From Acidobacteriaceae bacterium (GTDB taxonomy: Bacteria > Acidobacteriota > Terriglobia > Terriglobales > Acidobacteriaceae), in contig PLYW01000121.1 in the NCBI GenBank assembly GCA_003151875.1, positions 2,684 through 11,845 on the forward strand: DNA of 9,162 nucleotides, read 5' to 3'. Of this stretch, positions 6,314-9,162 are shown in pieces. Every line of letters begins with the position of its first letter. The stretch's first letter is position 1. The notes under the pieces were generated by a model, which did not search any database, had not been told where the DNA came from, and saw nothing but the letters and a program-made list of their open reading frames with translations. The position numbers and the translations under genes were made by a program.

Positions 6314-6390
6314 AGGCGGATTCGCAACCACCCATTCCGGCAATCGCCGCCGATTGTGTTGCTAACTCGATGCATTTCTGCCTTCTCCAT
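6310..6390 (-). other. Possible 26-codon upstream ORF overlapping the cytochrome start
   Basis: On the - strand an ATG at 6390 (preceded by AGGGA with a 5-nt gap) opens a frame of 26 codons, MEKAEMHRVSNT to ...NGWLRIRL, ending in a TGA that overlaps the cytochrome ATG as ATGA. The cytochrome ATG has no good RBS of its own, so delivery of ribosomes by this short frame is conceivable. It may equally be chance: frames this short are common and the peptide has no recognisable feature. Confidence 0.25.
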
Positions 6391-6430
6391 AGGTGTCCCT
6401 GGGCTGGGAGGGTTCGTGAGCTGCTTAGTA

Positions 6431-6438
6431 GATATATG
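6431..6438 (-). promoter_or_regulatory. Candidate -10 region of the cytochrome/FeS/NrfD operon
   Basis: The - strand reads CATATATC within an AT-rich patch. Taking CATATA or TATATC as the -10 puts the transcript start near 6424-6427. The CRP-like palindrome upstream is then centred about 42-45 bases before the start, the class II activator position. There is no good -35 hexamer, as expected for activator-dependent promoters. The leader before the cytochrome ATG would be about 110 nt. Confidence 0.35.
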
Positions 6439-6460
6439 AGATGAGAATGGCCCAGGCTGC

Positions 6461-6476
6461 TGTGTTCCAGGTCACA
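6461..6476. promoter_or_regulatory. CRP/FNR-superfamily-type operator
   Basis: TGTGTTCCAGGTCACA (on the - strand TGTGACCTGGAACACA) matches the E. coli CRP consensus TGTGA-N6-TCACA at nine of the ten conserved positions and has the same 5-6-5 spacing. It lies about 150 bp before the cytochrome start and just upstream of an AT-rich -10-like element. It is closer to a CRP-type than to an FNR-type (TTGAT-N4-ATCAA) site. Whether this organism's regulator reads cAMP, redox state or nitric oxide cannot be told. Confidence 0.45.
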
Positions 6477-6504
6477 TACGGACGTGAGGTTACTCACTCC
6501 TGGT

Positions 6505-6532
6505 GCGCGTAGTGATAAGAAGGGTCACGCGC
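6505..6532. repeat. Weak GC-rich inverted repeat downstream of the protease gene
   Basis: GCGCGT (6505-6510) and ACGCGC (6527-6532) form a perfect 6-bp inverted repeat around a 16-nt loop, about 55 nt after the protease stop on the - strand. A second small repeat, GTGAG-GTTA-CTCAC, lies at 6484-6497. Neither is followed by a run of T on the - strand, so they are not convincing intrinsic terminators, though they lie where transcription of the protease gene should end. Confidence 0.2.
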
Positions 6533-6585
6533 GCAGACTTGTCCCGCTTGCGGTGAGACAACCTCAGATGCGTCCTGGAACGGCT

Positions 6586-9162
6586 CTACAGGCCCGGCCC
6601 CGTGGGATAGGCGGGCAGGTCGGGCGGCCGCGGCGGCAACTTCATCGGGTGCGCATTGATCTCCTGCATCACCACATCGATCGCCTTTTCCAATTGGGGA
6701 TCATGGCCTGCCATTACCAGGTCGGGCCGATTGTCGATCACAATGTCCGGTTCCACGCCGCGGTTTTCGATGAGCCATTTGCTATCGAGTCCATACAGCG
6801 AAAACTCCGGACGGGTGATGTATCCCCCATCAATCAGGTCGATCTCACCGCGAATCCCGCGCACACCGCCCCAGGTTCGCTCGCCGATAAGCGGACCCAG
6901 TTTGTAAGCCTTGAAATAGTAGCTGAAGAAATCGCCGTCGGACGCCGCATAGTGGTTGGTGATGCAAGCCATGTGCCCATAAAAGACGTTCGGCGGAATG
7001 GTATCGGCTTGCCAGTTGCGCGCTGAATCCATGCCGGAGAGCACGCGCCGCAGGCGCTCGAAGATAATCTGATCGACAAAGCCGCCGCCGTTGTAACGCA
7101 CGTCGAAGATCATTCCCTCTTTGCGAATCTGCGGGAAATACTGCTTGACGAAGGCGTTTAACCCGGCCGCACTCATGTCAGGCAGATAGACATATCCAAT
7201 GCGTCCACCGCTGGCTTGTTCCACCTTGCGCCGGTTGGTTTCAATCCAGTTCAGTTCATGCAAACCGATCTCGTTGGGAATCGGTCTCACTACCACATTG
7301 TGGGAGCCCTCCGCCGTGGGTTTGCTGTTGACCGTGAGTGTCACCGCCTGATTGACGGTGTTGATGAACAACTCGTCAGGGTTCTGAGGGATCCGCAGTT
7401 GACGGCCATTGACGGCCAGCAGGTAGTCACCTTCTTTGACCAACACCCCAGGCTCGGTCAGTGGCGAGCGCAGATTGCCGTTCCAGTTTTCGCCCGGATA
7501 GATCTTGGCGATCCGGTACCTTCCACTACCGGTGTCGGGCGCAAAGTCGGCGCCCAGCAATCCCACATTGACGCCGTCGATCTCGGGATAGTCTCCCCCA
7601 CCCACGTAGGTATGGGAGTTGGAAAGCTCTCCAATCATTTCGCCGAGGACGTAGGTCAGGCTCAGACGATCGGCCACATAGGGTAGGAGTTGCGCATATT
7701 TATCGCGCTGCTGCTCCCAGTTGACGCCATTCATGGAGGCCTCGAAGAAATAGTCGCGTTGCTGGCGCCACACTTCGTTAAAGATCTGCTTCCATTCGGC
7801 GGGTGGATCCACCTCCAGGCTCAGGTTATCGAGCTTAAGGGCCCCATCGCCAACCTTCGCCAGCGACTTCGTGTCGGTGCCTCCGTGACCGTCCCCTTCA
7901 CCGGAAGGTACCTTCGCATCGATGATGCCGTACATGTGCGGGCCGCCGCCTCCCTCTTCCGACTCTGCTTCTTGCGGCCCTGACTTCGGAGCGGCATAGA
8001 GAATCTTCTTCCCGTCAAACGACAACACGTACTGATCGGCGCCTTCCAGAAGCACATGGTCTTTGCGTTCTTTCAAGTCGAAGGCGTGAAGGGCAGGTTG
8101 TTCTCCCGGCAATGGGCCCGAAAGCCCTTGGATGGGAGACACGACATAGAAAACGAGGCCCTTGGCCGCCGTGAGGTTCTGCACATTGCCCGGCGGAATC
8201 GGCAGCGCCACTATGCGATTCTGAATGCCCTCCAGGTCCACACGGAAGTTCTTCAGAGGAGGGCGTGTTCCAGGCTTCTGCTCGGCCGCGGCAGTCTCGG
8301 CTTTTGTCTTGTCGTCGCTGGACTCAGTCTGCGGCTGCGGCGCCGCCGAAGGCTTCGTCTTCGGCTTGGGGGTTTGCGGCGGTTGTCCCGTTGGCTTCTG
8401 GTTGCCGGAGGTCGGCGTCAGCAGAACATCAGGAGCCTGCGCGCTGGTAACCTCGTCGCTCAACACCGGAAGTGGTGAAGGCTCATCGGCGCGCAAGGTG
8501 ACGATATACACCCGTCCCGCTTTGGGGTTGGCAAACTCCATATCAAAGACACCCAGCACTTCGTTGAAGTCTCGGTTGGACAAGAAGTAGAGATATTTGC
8601 CTTCGGGATCGAAGTAAGGCGCCGAGCTGTCGCTGGCGCTGGTCGTAACCGGCGTACTCTTCCGGTCATCCGCGCTGTAGAGATAGATCACATGATTGCG
8701 GTTGTCCGATGTCTTGGCGTACGTGACCCAATGGCTGTCGGGAGACCAGTTGTAATCGTTGATGTCGTCGTAAAGCCCCTTGTCGATGAGGACTGGCTTT
8801 TTCTCCTGAACGTCCACATAGAAGAGACGCGCCTCTTTGTCGGCAAACACCAGCTTCCGGCTGTCAGGCGCCCAGACCGGCGGCAGGCGAAACATCTTGC
8901 CGTCAGATGTGATCCTGACTTCCTGCCCCAGACCGTCCTGCGGCGTCATGTACAACTCGTCTTCGCCAGTGCGGTCGGAGATGTACGCCACCCAGCGTCC
9001 GTCCGGCGACCAGACCGCGTACTTCTCGCGAATTCCCGGCGTCCGCGTCAGGTTGCGGATGCTGCCTTCCTTGGCCGGAGCCGTGAAGACGTCGCCCCGC
9101 GCGGTGAACACCGCTCGCTTGCCGTCAGGTGAGATGTCGAAAGCGGTGATCAGCTTGCTGAC
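6586..9162 (-). CDS. Tricorn-protease-like S41 peptidase, 5'-truncated
   Basis: 858 residues are visible; the frame is open to the window end, so GTG 9111 is internal. Numbering from that codon, the order is: beta-propeller PD40 blades with the xWSPDGRW-type motif (33-40, 80-85, 122-128, 166-172, plus one before residue 1 and one near 361-372); a P/K/T/Q-rich low-complexity linker (about 231-286); a Gly/Glu-rich stretch (383-412); the tricorn core helical domain (about 436-500); a PDZ-like domain (about 512-610); and the S41 core with FDVRYNGGGF (669-678). All four tricorn tetrad positions are present: S499-H500 in LSNSHTY, nucleophile S724 in YAASDGD, and E787 in NRGVEPDI. It should be an active serine peptidase degrading peptides, probably outside the cytoplasm in this type of bacterium, but the signal-peptide region is missing. 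About 200 residues are probably missing, judging by homologues of 1,000-1,100 residues. Confidence 0.93.
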   Translation of the reverse strand, partial: VSKLITAFDISPDGKRAVFTARGDVFTAPAKEGSIRNLTRTPGIREKYAVWSPDGRWVAYISDRTGEDELYMTPQDGLGQEVRITSDGKMFRLPPVWAPDSRKLVFADKEARLFYVDVQEKKPVLIDKGLYDDINDYNWSPDSHWVTYAKTSDNRNHVIYLYSADDRKSTPVTTSASDSSAPYFDPEGKYLYFLSNRDFNEVLGVFDMEFANPKAGRVYIVTLRADEPSPLPVLSDEVTSAQAPDVLLTPTSGNQKPTGQPPQTPKPKTKPSAAPQPQTESSDDKTKAETAAAEQKPGTRPPLKNFRVDLEGIQNRIVALPIPPGNVQNLTAAKGLVFYVVSPIQGLSGPLPGEQPALHAFDLKERKDHVLLEGADQYVLSFDGKKILYAAPKSGPQEAESEEGGGGPHMYGIIDAKVPSGEGDGHGGTDTKSLAKVGDGALKLDNLSLEVDPPAEWKQIFNEVWRQQRDYFFEASMNGVNWEQQRDKYAQLLPYVADRLSLTYVLGEMIGELSNSHTYVGGGDYPEIDGVNVGLLGADFAPDTGSGRYRIAKIYPGENWNGNLRSPLTEPGVLVKEGDYLLAVNGRQLRIPQNPDELFINTVNQAVTLTVNSKPTAEGSHNVVVRPIPNEIGLHELNWIETNRRKVEQASGGRIGYVYLPDMSAAGLNAFVKQYFPQIRKEGMIFDVRYNGGGFVDQIIFERLRRVLSGMDSARNWQADTIPPNVFYGHMACITNHYAASDGDFFSYYFKAYKLGPLIGERTWGGVRGIRGEIDLIDGGYITRPEFSLYGLDSKWLIENRGVEPDIVIDNRPDLVMAGHDPQLEKAIDVVMQEINAHPMKLPPRPPDLPAYPTGPGL

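Noticed and set aside
5912..6439. 175-codon + strand frame opposite the cytochrome gene
   Set aside because: It is antisense to a gene with four CxxCH motifs, and its product shows no domain.
6553..6566. Short TGAG/CTCA inverted repeat just after the protease stop
   Set aside because: A 4-bp stem is expected by chance and has no associated T-run.
9109..9111. GTG at 9111 as the start of the S41 protease
   Set aside because: The frame continues upstream with another propeller motif (DISPDGKRAVF), so this is an internal valine.

Overview
The window looks like chromosomal DNA of a moderately GC-rich, Gram-negative-type bacterium. My best guess is an Acidobacteriota (Terriglobia-like) soil organism. 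That guess rests on remembered protein resemblance: a tricorn-type S41 protease, a tetrahaem cytochrome/FeS/NrfD module, and a methyltransferase family I associate with that phylum. No marker gene proves it. I saw no tRNA, rRNA, CRISPR array, insertion sequence or phage gene. Coding density is high and all genes look intact apart from the two cut by the window edges.

Left half (1-3899), all on the + strand. It opens with the 3' part of fmt (methionyl-tRNA formyltransferase). Next is an NADPH-type beta-hydroxyacid-dehydrogenase-family reductase (912-1793). A compact group follows: a MarR-family regulator (1856-2314), a pirin/YhhW-type cupin (2386-3090) and a class I SAM-dependent methyltransferase (3096-3899). 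The methyltransferase starts 5 nt after the pirin stop. A near-perfect 14-bp palindrome sits between marR and the pirin gene and is a plausible operator.

Right half (3896-9162), all on the - strand and converging on the left half. The two facing stop codons overlap within four bases (CTAA). In transcription order, the - strand holds a 5'-truncated tricorn-like S41 protease (9162-6586), an intergenic region of about 270 nt, and a tightly coupled three-gene redox operon. The operon encodes a membrane-anchored tetrahaem cytochrome c (6313-5834), a Tat-exported ferredoxin-like protein with ligands for four [4Fe-4S] clusters (5837-5106), and an NrfD/PsrC-type quinone-interacting membrane protein (5095-3896). 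Its junctions are an ATGA overlap and a stop codon embedded in a Shine-Dalgarno sequence (TAAGGAG) followed by a TTG start.

The redox operon is the most interesting part. It has the NrfBCD / DsrJOP-like composition (haem protein, FeS protein, quinone-site protein) but no catalytic subunit within the window, since it ends against the convergent methyltransferase gene and begins after the protease gene. Its upstream region carries a CRP/FNR-family-type palindrome correctly spaced from a -10-like element, and a 26-codon upstream reading frame whose stop overlaps the cytochrome ATG. The partner oxidoreductase and the direction of electron flow cannot be read from this sequence.
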